Part shown: piece by piece, positions 24,091 through 32,490 of the stretch | Layout: each line of letters starts with the position of its first letter | Position numbering within the stretch: position 1 is the first letter of the stretch | NCBI RefSeq assembly: GCF_038051925.1 | Contig: NZ_CP150634.1 | Span: 4,162,300 to 4,226,299 of the forward strand | Source: Methylotuvimicrobium sp. KM2 | GTDB lineage: Bacteria > Pseudomonadota > Gammaproteobacteria > Methylococcales > Methylomonadaceae | DNA length: 64,000 bases | Direction of reading: 5' to 3' | The notes under the pieces: generated by a model | Told to the model about the DNA's origin: nothing | What the model saw: only the letters and a program-made list of their open reading frames with translations | The model's database searches: none | Translations under genes and position numbers: made by a program

Positions 24091-24798
24091 ATGATTGAAC
24101 GATTGGCGGAAAACGGTTTTCTTGTTGGTGCTTGGCAGTACAACAATGAAAGTCCACCGCGCAAGATCTTCCCATATCTGGTTAAGAAGCGTGGAAGCGA
24201 AGAAAAGATGCTTGATGTCTCGCTTTCGGGAAAAAGCAACTCTTATAGAGGAATGTCCATACAAGAGTTCGTAGATCGTCTTAGCGCCGGGCAATTCCCA
24301 AAGGAATGCACGATCCGCATGAAGCCTCTTGCGAACAATCAAGGGCAAAGTAGCGGCTGGCTGGTACGCAACATTCAGATAGAAGGCGAGCTTCAAAAGG
24401 TAATTCAGGAGATCCGCGCGAAAAAGCAACAAGCCGTTAGCACGCTCGAAGAAGAGCGCGCGAAGTTTGATCGTGCCGTTAACGCAGCAGCGCTATTGAG
24501 CGACGAAGAACTAAATAAACGTCTACCGCGATCGGATGAATTGCCCGAAACACGTACGGTAACAACAAAGGTGTATGTTCGAAATCCGTTCGTGGTGGAA
24601 GCTGTTCTTAGGCGAGCGAAAGGAGTTTGTGAGGGCTGTGGCGATGACGCTCCGTTTACCAAACGAAGTGATGGCTCTCCATACCTGGAAGTCCACCATA
24701 AACGGCCACTGGCCGAGAAAGGCCCAGATACAGTTGGTAACGCAATTGCCTTGTGTCCAAATTGCCATCGGAAAGCACATTATGGAAAAAACGCATAA
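24091..24798 (+). CDS. Stand-alone HNH endonuclease (cassette gene)
   Basis: This 235-aa protein ends in a typical McrA-like HNH domain: VCEGCGDDAPF (first zinc Cys pair), YLEVHHKRPLAEKGPDTVGN (catalytic His) and IALCPNCHRKAHYG (second Cys pair and Asn/His). The first 150 residues are not recognised and may recognise DNA or a trigger. Single-gene HNH proteins of this kind act in restriction or phage defence, but no partner is visible. The last codons run into attC site 5. Confidence 0.85.
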   Translation: MIERLAENGFLVGAWQYNNESPPRKIFPYLVKKRGSEEKMLDVSLSGKSNSYRGMSIQEFVDRLSAGQFPKECTIRMKPLANNQGQSSGWLVRNIQIEGELQKVIQEIRAKKQQAVSTLEEERAKFDRAVNAAALLSDEELNKRLPRSDELPETRTVTTKVYVRNPFVVEAVLRRAKGVCEGCGDDAPFTKRSDGSPYLEVHHKRPLAEKGPDTVGNAIALCPNCHRKAHYGKNA

Positions 24799-24856
24799 CG
24801 AATAAGGTTAGATTTTGGTTCGCGTTGCTCACAAAATCTAACCTTATTCGTTAGGG
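24793..24856 (+). repeat. attC site 5
   Basis: A 64-bp near-perfect palindrome: GCATAACGAATAAGGTTAGA pairs with TCTAACCTTATTCGTTAGGG. The R' box is GTTAGGG. It closes the HNH cassette and is the last site before the decayed region. Confidence 0.82.
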
Positions 24857-24900
24857 CTGCAAGGAAAACAAGATAGCTATTAATCATCAAGGTAGAACAA

Positions 24901-24957
24901 CCAGTTACCCGACTGCCCCTCACAAATCCCGGCGTGCGGAATTACCGCACCGGGCTT
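24901..24957 (-). other. Possible group II intron fragment
   Basis: On the minus strand this reads GCCCGGTGCGGTAATTCCGC, then a pairing ACGCCGGG, then TTTGTGAGGGGC. This hairpin plus tail closely resembles the conserved stretch near the intron-encoded protein in bacterial group II introns. No reverse transcriptase frame remains. It lies 45 bases from attC site 5. Confidence 0.45.
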
Positions 24958-25095
24958 TTCAAAATTGCTCGCTTTGCACTGACGCGATGTTTCCTTGATT
25001 CCTAGAGAGCATGGCATATGCGCGGTTTTGCGAGTCCAAAATACGTGATCAATTCCTTAAATCCTATCCAGTTGTAGCTCTTGCGCTGACTACGC

Positions 25096-25245
25096 CGATT
25101 GACAGTTGAACGGGTCAATGCGCGATTGAAAGATGAATTTGGCGGTCGCATGGTGCGCGTCCGTGGCCATGCCAAGGTCATGTGTCATTTGATGTTTGGC
25201 ATTCTCGCACTGACAGCGAACCAACTGATGACGTTCGTCACGTAA
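25096..25245 (+). pseudogene. IS transposase C-terminal fragment
   Basis: A 49-codon open stretch ending in TAA encodes ERVNARLKDEFGGRMVRVRG, then HAKVMCHLMFGILALTANQL. This is the C-terminal region of a common DDE transposase of the IS5/IS1182-like group. No start, upstream domain or terminal repeat is visible. Confidence 0.75.
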
Positions 25246-25414
25246 AAACGCTTTGACGTATTATTGAGTGGCTGATTCATACGACTAACAGGAGAGGTGC
25301 GCCTAAAGGGTTGGAAAAACGATGAATTAAAGCGGTAACTTCGACAAAATAAAAGGATGGCTTCAAAAATTTAGTCTGAATGGCTGCGAGGCGAAGTTTG
25401 TCCCGCCTCTCGAC

Positions 25415-25546
25415 TTATAATTTTGCAAGAGACTCATACTGTTTAATCCAGTCACAGTAGGTTCTTTCCGTATGGATGGAATAGTGTTTCAGCCTCATGA
25501 TTGCTCTGACTTCATCCAGTAACTTGGTATTGTTAGCAGTTGACAT
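25415..25546 (-). pseudogene. intI: Truncated integron integrase, N-terminal fragment 2
   Basis: A 43-codon minus-strand frame encodes NTKLLDEVRAIMRLKHYSIH, then TERTYCDWIKQYESLAKL and a stop. It is homologous to, but different from, intI fragment 1 (same KLL-EVR-RLKHYSI-TE-Y--W pattern). It breaks off after about 38 residues. Plus-strand cassettes again begin just upstream of its start, the standard integron layout. Confidence 0.85.
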
Positions 25547-25614
25547 TAATTTTCTAGCGGATAAGCTCAGGATTAAAATATCAGGTAAATTTGCCAGGTT
25601 TGCCGGTAAATATC

Positions 25615-25709
25615 AACTAATCAGGGCAAAAGGAATATGCTGGCAAATTTGCCCGAAAACACCGGCAATATCAGGTTATCAGGGCAAATTTGCCGGACAT
25701 ATTAGTTAG
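25615..25709. repeat. AT-rich palindromic stretch between intI fragment 2 and vapB
   Basis: The outer pair AACTAAT/ATTAGTT encloses several copies of GCAAATTTGCC-like sequence with TATCAGG at their left. A GTTAGCC box follows. It may be attI, a decayed attC, or both; I cannot decide. The stretch from 25246 to 25414 shows nothing else recognisable. Confidence 0.45.
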
Positions 25710-25769
25710 CCTCTTGAAGTGATATGCATGAATAACTAAAATGATATGCATAAAACTAAGGAGGCTACG

Positions 25770-25964
25770 ATGAGAACAACCCTGGATTTACCCGAAAACC
25801 TGCTCGATGAGGCTATGAAGGTCTCCCATACTGATACTAAAACAGCCGTCATAGTAAAAGCCCTAGAAGAATTGGTAAGAAAATCAAAGATTTCAGGGAT
25901 CAAAAAGTATCGCGGCAAGATTGATCTTGATATCGACCTAAATGAATTAAGAGATCGTCATTGA
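25770..25964 (+). CDS. vapB: VapB-type antitoxin (second locus)
   Basis: This 64-aa protein starts MRTTLDLPENLLDEAMKVSH, a ribbon-helix-helix VapB pattern, and ends in KYRGKIDLDIDLNELRDRH, the family tail. The start is the ATG at 25770, chosen for GGAGG six bases upstream; an in-frame ATG eight codons earlier is less likely. It touches the toxin gene (TGATG). Confidence 0.88.
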   Translation: MRTTLDLPENLLDEAMKVSHTDTKTAVIVKALEELVRKSKISGIKKYRGKIDLDIDLNELRDRH

Positions 25965-26344
25965 TGGAGGTGCTGGTTGATACTTCAATATGGATTGATT
26001 ACTTCAGGGGTGGGGATAACTCTAAAGACCTAGATTATCTAATAGATGAAAATCTGTTAGTTACCAACGATATTATTCTGGCTGAATTGATTCCTTATCT
26101 GAAAATAAAGAAGCAAAATAAAGTCATTACTCTTCTTCATGAGATAAATAAAGTTCCACTTTCTATTCATTGGGAAGAGATTATTGAATATCAAGTGAAG
26201 TGCTTAAAAGGTGGAGCTAACGGGGTCGGCATTCCTGATTTAATCATTGCACAAAATGCAAAACAAAATAGCTGCAATGTTTACTCACTTGATAAGCACT
26301 TCCGGCTGCTTAATCGGGTATTGAAAGTTAAGCTTTATGGATAG
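25964..26344 (+). CDS. vapC: VapC-type PIN toxin (second locus)
   Basis: A complete 126-aa PIN-domain ribonuclease: MEVLVDTSIWIDYFRG (first Asp), ILAELIPYLK (Glu), GIPDLIIAQNA (Asp) and VYSLDKHF (Asp). It is distinct from the PIN toxin at 3259-3660. The pair with vapB forms one cassette closed by attC site 6. The RNA target is unknown. Confidence 0.9.
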   Translation: MEVLVDTSIWIDYFRGGDNSKDLDYLIDENLLVTNDIILAELIPYLKIKKQNKVITLLHEINKVPLSIHWEEIIEYQVKCLKGGANGVGIPDLIIAQNAKQNSCNVYSLDKHFRLLNRVLKVKLYG

Positions 26345-26347
26345 CAA

Positions 26348-26453
26348 GGCTAACAAGGCAAATTCACACGGACAAATTTCCGCAACGCTCGTTTGTGCGT
26401 AAATCGCACAAACGAGCGTTGCGGAAATTTGCCGGTGATTTGCGGCGTTAGCT
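26348..26453 (+). repeat. attC site 6
   Basis: A 106-bp site from GGCTAAC to GTTAGCT. AAGGCAAATTCAC pairs imperfectly with GTGATTTGC; inside it a strong hairpin joins AAATTTCCGCAACGCTCG to its complement. It closes the second vapBC cassette. Confidence 0.8.
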
Positions 26454-26508
26454 TAAGCGTGGTTTGTACGACTTAGGGATAATTTTTCAGTTTATAGGTA
26501 CGTCGTTA

Positions 26509-26706
26509 ATGAGCAAGAGGTACGCTCAGAAGGAAAAAGAGTATATGGCTGAAATGGCTATTGAGATCGTAGTTAAGCTAAATGGCGACTACCCGTCTTT
26601 CAAAAACTATGTTTGGGCTGCGCAACATCTATTGAACGGCGGTACACCAAATAATCGAGTAGACGAATTAGTCTTGGAAAAACTTAAATCGTCGGGCCGT
26701 TTATAA
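26509..26706 (+). CDS. Small hypothetical protein
   Basis: This 65-aa protein (MSKRYAQKEKEYMAEMAIEI at the N-terminus, NYVWAAQHLLNGG in the middle) is helical and soluble. The frame is open from a TTG at 26464, but the ATG at 26509 looks more natural. No family recognised. It follows attC site 6 in the cassette direction but has no attC of its own. Confidence 0.5.
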   Translation: MSKRYAQKEKEYMAEMAIEIVVKLNGDYPSFKNYVWAAQHLLNGGTPNNRVDELVLEKLKSSGRL

Positions 26707-26749
26707 GTTTCGCTTTTGATTTTTACCGAATATGGATACCGCATCTGTC

Positions 26750-26923
26750 ATGAACACTATCTCTATTACCGATATTCTTAAACTTCCGGTGCAGGAGCGC
26801 ATTCAACTTGTTGAGCTTATTTGGAACAGCGTCGCCGCAGTACCTGAAGCCGTGGAAGTTTCACCAGAGCTTAAGACTGAACTGGAATCACGCCTAAAAG
26901 ATGGTTCATGGCGTACCGCTTGA
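26750..26923 (+). CDS. Addiction-module antitoxin component
   Basis: This 57-aa helical protein (MNTISITDILKLPVQERIQL, then VELIWNSVAAVPEAVEVSPE) is typical of the antitoxins encoded upstream of ParE/RelE toxins. An ATG six codons upstream is possible. It overlaps the toxin frame by 16 bases. The toxin is a pseudogene, so this antitoxin is an orphan. Confidence 0.8.
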   Translation: MNTISITDILKLPVQERIQLVELIWNSVAAVPEAVEVSPELKTELESRLKDGSWRTA

Positions 26924-27195
26924 AGTTTTCTGCTCGCGCATTACGTGAAACCGGCGAAGCCCAAGAATGGTAAAAATCACAGAGTCCAGGCCTTGGTGAA
27001 GAATTTATCGCCGCTATGGAACTGCAGCTGAAACGGCTGGAACAAGCGCCATTGCTATTTGCCTAGGTAATTCCAAGTGTTCGCCGCGCACTTCTACCAC
27101 GTTTTCCATTCGACTTGTTTTATGTGGTACATGGCAATTTAGTTCATATCTTGGCGGTGTTGCATGATGCCAGAAATGCGACTCCGTTGACCTAA
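26908..27195 (+). pseudogene. ParE-type toxin gene with two in-frame stops
   Basis: Frame 26908-27195 (96 codons) reads as a full-length ParE toxin: FSARALRETGEAQEW, stop, KSQSPGLGEEFIAAMELQLK, stop, then PFDLFYVVHGNLVHILAVLH. The TAA at 26971 and TAG at 27064 are single-base-type nonsense changes with no frameshift. Confidence 0.87.
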
Positions 27196-27200
27196 AAGCC

Positions 27201-27259
27201 GCTAACCATGCGCTCAAAGGAACGCTCCGCGATGCTACGCCCCTTACCTTTACGTCAAG
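27201..27259 (+). repeat. Decayed attC site
   Basis: It begins with a good GCTAACC box and has the CTCAAAGG...CCTTACC-type arms of a small attC, but the R' box reads CGTCAAG instead of GTTAG. It follows the parE pseudogene and marks the last recognisable cassette. Confidence 0.6.
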
Positions 27260-27872
27260 TACTATGGATTTCGTGATAAATATCGTCTTGAAACTATGAG
27301 CTTTGTTGAGGGTTCGGCAACTCGCTTGGCAACGCCGTGAAACCAGCACTTAAATCATCCAAGATAATCAATCATAGCCAAAGGTTATGGTATCAAGTTA
27401 CATAAAATGGCTTCGAGGTCAAAAAGGCTAAAATATACTGTTACCCAAGCTCCAGCTCTCGCCGTTATACACAAGTATCGGTAAACTTGCTAAACAGAGT
27501 TCGTCGTATAACTGGAAACGGTGCTGTTTGATAAATCTGCGGATATTGAACATCAGTGGCTTCGAAATCGCGACGAAGGCGTCGCTCCCACAAGGGGGCG
27601 GATGCTCTGTGGGAGCGATCCCCAGATCGCGATTTCGAAGTCGGGAACGTTGGGCGACAAAAAATGGTATCGAAGCCTCATTAGCTAAGATTGAAAAACA
27701 GTAATTTTTGACTTATGTATAACGATGAGAGCTTCAGCTTGGGCAACTTGTTCAGGAAGCTGGAGCTTCCGGAGTGCCTTTCCCAAGCTGGAGCTTAGGA
27801 AAGAGCGTGATGCGCGGATACGCAGCCAACCAATGCTAGTCAAAGCCAGGTTAAACCGGTCCCAGCGCTCTA
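27260..27872. repeat. Gene-free stretch with two palindromic repeats (family C)
   Basis: No gene is seen. At 27560-27640 arms CTTCGAAATCGCG and CGCGATTTCGAAG flank copies of GTGGGAGCGA; a related piece is at 55811-55850. A second imperfect palindrome (AGCTTGGGCAA... with CCCAAGCTGGAGCTT) lies near 27730-27800, just before the efflux operon's 3' end, where it could terminate transcription. Confidence 0.6.
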
Positions 27873-29303
27873 TCAAGTCCACCCCCCACCCAAGGCTTTG
27901 TATATTTTGACGGTCGCAATCCATTTTTGCCTGACGACTTCGATCAATTCGAGGTTGGTTTGCAAGGCATTTTGTTGAGCTGTCAGAACCTCCAGATAAC
28001 TGGCACGAGCCGATTTATAAAGTTCTTTCGATGCCTCGACCGATTGCTTCAATACATCGCTCTGCTGTTTTTTGAGAGTGTTAATGCTTTGTAAGTTATC
28101 GATATTTGAAAGTTCATTGCTGACCTCAACATAAGCATTCAATATTTTTTTCTGATAATCATACATTGCGGATAGTTGATTGGCCTTGGCGGTATTGAAT
28201 TGGGCTTTCAATGCGTTTAAGTTAATCAGCGGCGCGACCAGCGTCCCCATGACTGAATAGGCAAGCGATGCGGGCGACATGAACAGAAATTCGGGATTAA
28301 ATGCTTGAAAGCCCACGGCTGCCGTGATATTGACATTGGGAAAAAAGGCGGCTTTTGCGGCTTCTAAATCGAAATTACTGGCCTTGATCTCGAATTCCGC
28401 CTGACGAATGTCGGGACGATTGGCCAGCAACTCGGAAGGAATTCCTAATGCGATTTGCTTGGGAATATCAGAGAATAGAACTTCTTTCTTTCGAGGAACA
28501 GGTTGCGGAAAGCGGCCCAACAGAAAATTAATCTTGTTTTCGGTTTCGGCGATTTTTTGGAGTGTTTCATTCTCCATGACCTGACTTTCAAGCAGTTGGG
28601 CATTGAATTGCTGCACGGCCAATTCATTTGCACGCCCCGCCTCTTTCTGCAATTTCACGACATCTAGCGCTTCTTTTTGCCTTTGTATCGTTTGCCTAAT
28701 GGTTTCCAACTCGTTATCGAGCGCCAGAAGTTGATAATAAAAAATCGCGACATCCGCAACGAGATTGGAGATCACGAAATTGGTCCCTTCGATGCTCGCC
28801 AGGTATTCCGAAAGCGCCGATTTGCGCTGGTTCTGTAATTTGCCCCAGACATCGATTTCCCATGACGCCATCAAACCCAAATACATATCCGGCAAGTTTT
28901 CCGGGACGGTTTGACCTGGCGTGATTTCGGTGCTGGCGTTCCCCGCGCCGTCCATCGTATAAAGCCCGAACTTGCGGACCCCTCCGCCGATATCCAGGCC
29001 GACTTGCGGCAGCAGCGCGCCGTTGGCCAGTTTCACACTGGCGCGAGCGGTTTCAATGCGTTGCAGAGCGATCTGCAAGTCAAAGTTGTTCCGAATTGCG
29101 GTATCGACCAACTTCAGCAGTTGAGGGTCCGAAAAATAGTCGCGCCAGTCGATTTCGGCAATCGAGGTTTGGTCGGCATGGTTGTCAAAAGTTTCAGGAA
29201 TCGGATTTTCGGCTATCGATAAGTCGGTATTGAGCGCTCCGCAACCACCTATGCCAGCGCCCATGCAGATTGCAGCAATGATATTAAATACTTTGTTATT
29301 CAT
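27873..29303 (-). CDS. Outer-membrane efflux lipoprotein (NodT/OprM family)
   Basis: This 476-aa outer-membrane channel of a tripartite pump begins with a lipoprotein signal (MNNKVFNIIAAICMGAGIGG, Cys after IGG). Two TolC-like repeats are present: SIAEIDWRDYFSDPQLLKLV with IALQRIETARASV, and ANRPDIRQAEFEI with FPNVNITAAVGFQ. The frame extends 27 codons upstream, but the ATG at 29303 gives the signal peptide. It lies four bases after the RND pump gene in transcription order, the last gene of the operon. Confidence 0.92.
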   Translation of the reverse strand: MNNKVFNIIAAICMGAGIGGCGALNTDLSIAENPIPETFDNHADQTSIAEIDWRDYFSDPQLLKLVDTAIRNNFDLQIALQRIETARASVKLANGALLPQVGLDIGGGVRKFGLYTMDGAGNASTEITPGQTVPENLPDMYLGLMASWEIDVWGKLQNQRKSALSEYLASIEGTNFVISNLVADVAIFYYQLLALDNELETIRQTIQRQKEALDVVKLQKEAGRANELAVQQFNAQLLESQVMENETLQKIAETENKINFLLGRFPQPVPRKKEVLFSDIPKQIALGIPSELLANRPDIRQAEFEIKASNFDLEAAKAAFFPNVNITAAVGFQAFNPEFLFMSPASLAYSVMGTLVAPLINLNALKAQFNTAKANQLSAMYDYQKKILNAYVEVSNELSNIDNLQSINTLKKQQSDVLKQSVEASKELYKSARASYLEVLTAQQNALQTNLELIEVVRQKWIATVKIYKALGGGWT

Positions 29304-29307
29304 TGTG

Positions 29308-32300
29308 TTACAGGGTCTCAGTATAAGCGATTTCTTCTTTTCTATTACCGCGCAATTTGTCGGCGATGCGTGCAAAAAATACATACAAACCGGGAATGAC
29401 TATGACACCGAATATTGTGCCAAAAATCATGCCACCTGCGGCCGCCGAACCTATAGTATTATTTCCGATTTCACCGGCGCCCGATGCGAACATCAATGGA
29501 ATGAGTCCGGCGACAAAGGCAAACGAAGTCATCAAAATGGGCCGCAGACGCAGAGCCGCGCCTTCGATGGCTGCTTCGAACGGTGATTTTCCAAGGCGAT
29601 GTTTGATCGTGGCGAATTCAATGATCAAAATCGCATTCTTGCCCAGAATACCAATCAACATCACCATCGCGATTTGAGCATAGATATTGTTTTCAAGGCC
29701 CATGATCATCAGGAAAAACAAGGCGCCGAAGACGCCAATCGGCAAGCTTAGGATGACTGCCAGTGGTAGTAAGAAGCTTTCGTATTGTGCCGCCAACAAT
29801 AAGTAGACGAAAATCAAACATACGAGAAAAATATAAATGGCTTGATTGCCTGCTTCAGCCTGATCCTTGGAAGAGCCGGCCCAGTCATAACCATAGCCTT
29901 TGGGAAGGCTTTGTGCGGCGACTTCTTTGATTGCGGTAATGGCATCACCGCTACTGTAACCAGGTGCCGGTTGTCCATTGATCATTGCCGACGGGTACAT
30001 GTTATAGCGTGTGACTTGTTCGGGCCCATAAACCTTTTCTATGCTCAGAAAAGAGGAAAAAGGGACCATTTTTCCGGAATCGCTTTTAATGTAGAGTTTC
30101 AACAAGTCTTCCGGCTGCGCCCTATATTCGGGAAGCGCTTGAACCATGACTTTGTACATTTGCCCGAAACGAATAAAATTGGTCGCGTATTCACTACCAA
30201 TGACGGTCTGGAGCGTGCTCATTGCGTTCTCGGTTGTAATGCCTTTTTGAGCGGCTTTATCCGTGTCGATCCGTAGTAAAAATTGCGGAAAACTGACATT
30301 CAATGTCGTAAATGCGTTCGTTATTTCAGGTCGAGCGTTGAGCTCATCGAGGAAGGCATTGGCCACATTTAGTAATTGCGCGAGGTCGTCAGAGCCTGTT
30401 TTGTCCAATAGTCTCATTTCAAAACCACTGGCATTTCCGTAGCCGGGCACGGGCGGAGGCGTAAAAAATTCAATATTGGCATCTTTGATATGCTTGGTTT
30501 TTTGTTCCAATAGGCCAATGATTTTCTTATCGGATGTCGATCTTTCCTCCCAATTTTTCAAGCTGATCAGATTCATGCCATAGACGGCGCCAGTACCTTC
30601 CGATAGCAAACTGAAGCCGGCAAGACTGGAAACGGAACTCACCCCATCTAATTCTAATGCGATACGCTGGACTTCATCGACGGCTTTTTCGGTGCGTTCA
30701 AGCGTTGCGCCTGCCGGAGCTGTGATGTTGGCGTAAATAGTGCCTTGGTCTTCTTCTGGGATAAAACCAGAGGGTACATAAGTGCCAAGCAAACCCGCCC
30801 CAAACGAAAATGCCAATAATACGGAAAAAGTGACAAGGTTTCTGTTCGCAATCAGGCTGATCAGTTTTTTGTATTTATCCGATAGCTTGTTATATCGGTG
30901 ATTAAAACCAGCAAATAATTTTTGTAACCTTGATTGATGATGCTGATTTGCGTGATGAGTGTTTTTAAGAAAAAGACCGCATAATGCCGGAGTTAGGGTT
31001 AATGCGGTAATGCCCGAGAGTACGATCGAAATAGCCATTGTTAGCGAAAATTGCCGGTAAAAAATACCGGTTGGCCCTTCCATAAAGGCGACCGGTAAAA
31101 AAACCGCCGACATGACCAGCGTAATTGCGATAATTGCGCCGCTGATTTCGCGCATCGCTTGATCGGTCGCTTTGCGTGGGCCAATTCCTGAGCGCTCCAT
31201 TTTGGCATGCACGGCTTCGATCACAACGATCGCATTGTCGACGACGATACCGATAGCTAGGACCAAGGCAAACAAAGTGATTAGATTAAGCGAGAAACCA
31301 ATCAATTGCATGAAGAAAAACGTTCCGATCAAAGAAACCGGCACGGCGAGAATCGGTATCAGTGTCGAGCGAAAATCCTGTAGAAAGATAAACACCACAA
31401 GGGCGACGAGTACAAATGCCTCGAATAGGGTTTTGACGACTTCATGAATGGAGGCGTCCAAAAATTCGGAAACATCGTAACTGAGTGTGTAGTCCATCCC
31501 CGGAGGGAACGAATTCGATTTGATGCGAGCCATAGTCTCTTTGATGTCTTTGATAACATCATTGGCATTGCTACCGGGGCGCTGTTTCAAAATAATCGCG
31601 GCGGAAGGCTGTCCGTTTTCTTTGGATAACACGTCATAGTCCAATGAATCGAACTCAACGACGGCAACGTCTTTGACCCGCAATATTTCTCCGTCTTCTC
31701 GACTTCTCAGAACGATGTTTTCATAGGCTTCCTTGGTATTGAATTTACCGGTATATTTCAGAACGTATTGGAGCGTTTGTGCCTTTTTGCCCGAGCTTTC
31801 GCCGACTTTTCCGGGCGCCGCTTCTACGTTTTGCGTTTTCAGTTTTTCAACAATCTCATTTGCCGAAATGTTGTACATCAACATCTTGTCCGGTTTCAAC
31901 CAGACTCGCATGGCGTATTCTCTGGAGCCCAAAATTTCGGCGAAACCGACGCCATCGATTCGCTTGAGTTCTTTCAAAACATTGATATCGGTAAAGTTAT
32001 AGAGAAATTTTTCATCTAATAAAGGATCGGAACTCAGTATGTTGATATATAAAAGCATACTATTTTGGACCTTTTCCACGATGACCCCCGACTTAATGGC
32101 TTCTTCGGGCAACTCATCAAGAACGGCGGCAACTCGGTTTTGCACGTTGACTGAAGCGACTTCCGGATCGGTTCCCGCCTTGAAAATGATTTGAATCACA
32201 CTGGTGCCATCGTTTCCGGATACCGAGGACATATAGGACATTCCGGGTACGCCGTTGATTGCCCTCTCCAGCGGGGTAACTACTGCTTTGACAACAGTTT

Positions 32301-32463
32301 CGGCATTGGCCCCAACGAATTTTGTCGTTACATTGACTTCAGGCGGAGCGATCTCCGGATATTGAGTGATGGGTAGTTGAAACAAGGACAATAAACCCAG
32401 CAAAGTAATTAGAATCGATATTACGATCGACAGTACCGGGCGATGAATGAATTTGCTCGTCAT
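29308..32463 (-). CDS. RND-family multidrug efflux pump, inner-membrane subunit (HAE1 type)
   Basis: This 1051-aa AcrB-like proton/drug antiporter has MTSKFIHRPVLSIVISILIT at the N-terminus, the docking-domain repeats, and twelve expected membrane helices. In TM4 the motif reads GIVVDNAIVVIEAVHAKM: the first of the AcrB Asp407-Asp408 pair is kept, the second is Asn. In TM10 the Lys is kept (GILGKNAILIIEFA). Substrates cannot be told. It is the middle gene of a membrane-fusion protein/RND/outer-membrane operon. Confidence 0.94.
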   Translation of the reverse strand: MTSKFIHRPVLSIVISILITLLGLLSLFQLPITQYPEIAPPEVNVTTKFVGANAETVVKAVVTPLERAINGVPGMSYMSSVSGNDGTSVIQIIFKAGTDPEVASVNVQNRVAAVLDELPEEAIKSGVIVEKVQNSMLLYINILSSDPLLDEKFLYNFTDINVLKELKRIDGVGFAEILGSREYAMRVWLKPDKMLMYNISANEIVEKLKTQNVEAAPGKVGESSGKKAQTLQYVLKYTGKFNTKEAYENIVLRSREDGEILRVKDVAVVEFDSLDYDVLSKENGQPSAAIILKQRPGSNANDVIKDIKETMARIKSNSFPPGMDYTLSYDVSEFLDASIHEVVKTLFEAFVLVALVVFIFLQDFRSTLIPILAVPVSLIGTFFFMQLIGFSLNLITLFALVLAIGIVVDNAIVVIEAVHAKMERSGIGPRKATDQAMREISGAIIAITLVMSAVFLPVAFMEGPTGIFYRQFSLTMAISIVLSGITALTLTPALCGLFLKNTHHANQHHQSRLQKLFAGFNHRYNKLSDKYKKLISLIANRNLVTFSVLLAFSFGAGLLGTYVPSGFIPEEDQGTIYANITAPAGATLERTEKAVDEVQRIALELDGVSSVSSLAGFSLLSEGTGAVYGMNLISLKNWEERSTSDKKIIGLLEQKTKHIKDANIEFFTPPPVPGYGNASGFEMRLLDKTGSDDLAQLLNVANAFLDELNARPEITNAFTTLNVSFPQFLLRIDTDKAAQKGITTENAMSTLQTVIGSEYATNFIRFGQMYKVMVQALPEYRAQPEDLLKLYIKSDSGKMVPFSSFLSIEKVYGPEQVTRYNMYPSAMINGQPAPGYSSGDAITAIKEVAAQSLPKGYGYDWAGSSKDQAEAGNQAIYIFLVCLIFVYLLLAAQYESFLLPLAVILSLPIGVFGALFFLMIMGLENNIYAQIAMVMLIGILGKNAILIIEFATIKHRLGKSPFEAAIEGAALRLRPILMTSFAFVAGLIPLMFASGAGEIGNNTIGSAAAGGMIFGTIFGVIVIPGLYVFFARIADKLRGNRKEEIAYTETL

Positions 32464-32490
32464 ATGCGTTTCTATGGATAGAATTAAATA

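Noticed and set aside
25573..26453. Possible CRISPR-like array from recurring GCAAATTTGCC and related short motifs
   Set aside because: Spacing is irregular, there are no uniform spacers, and the repeats resolve into attC/attI-like palindromes.
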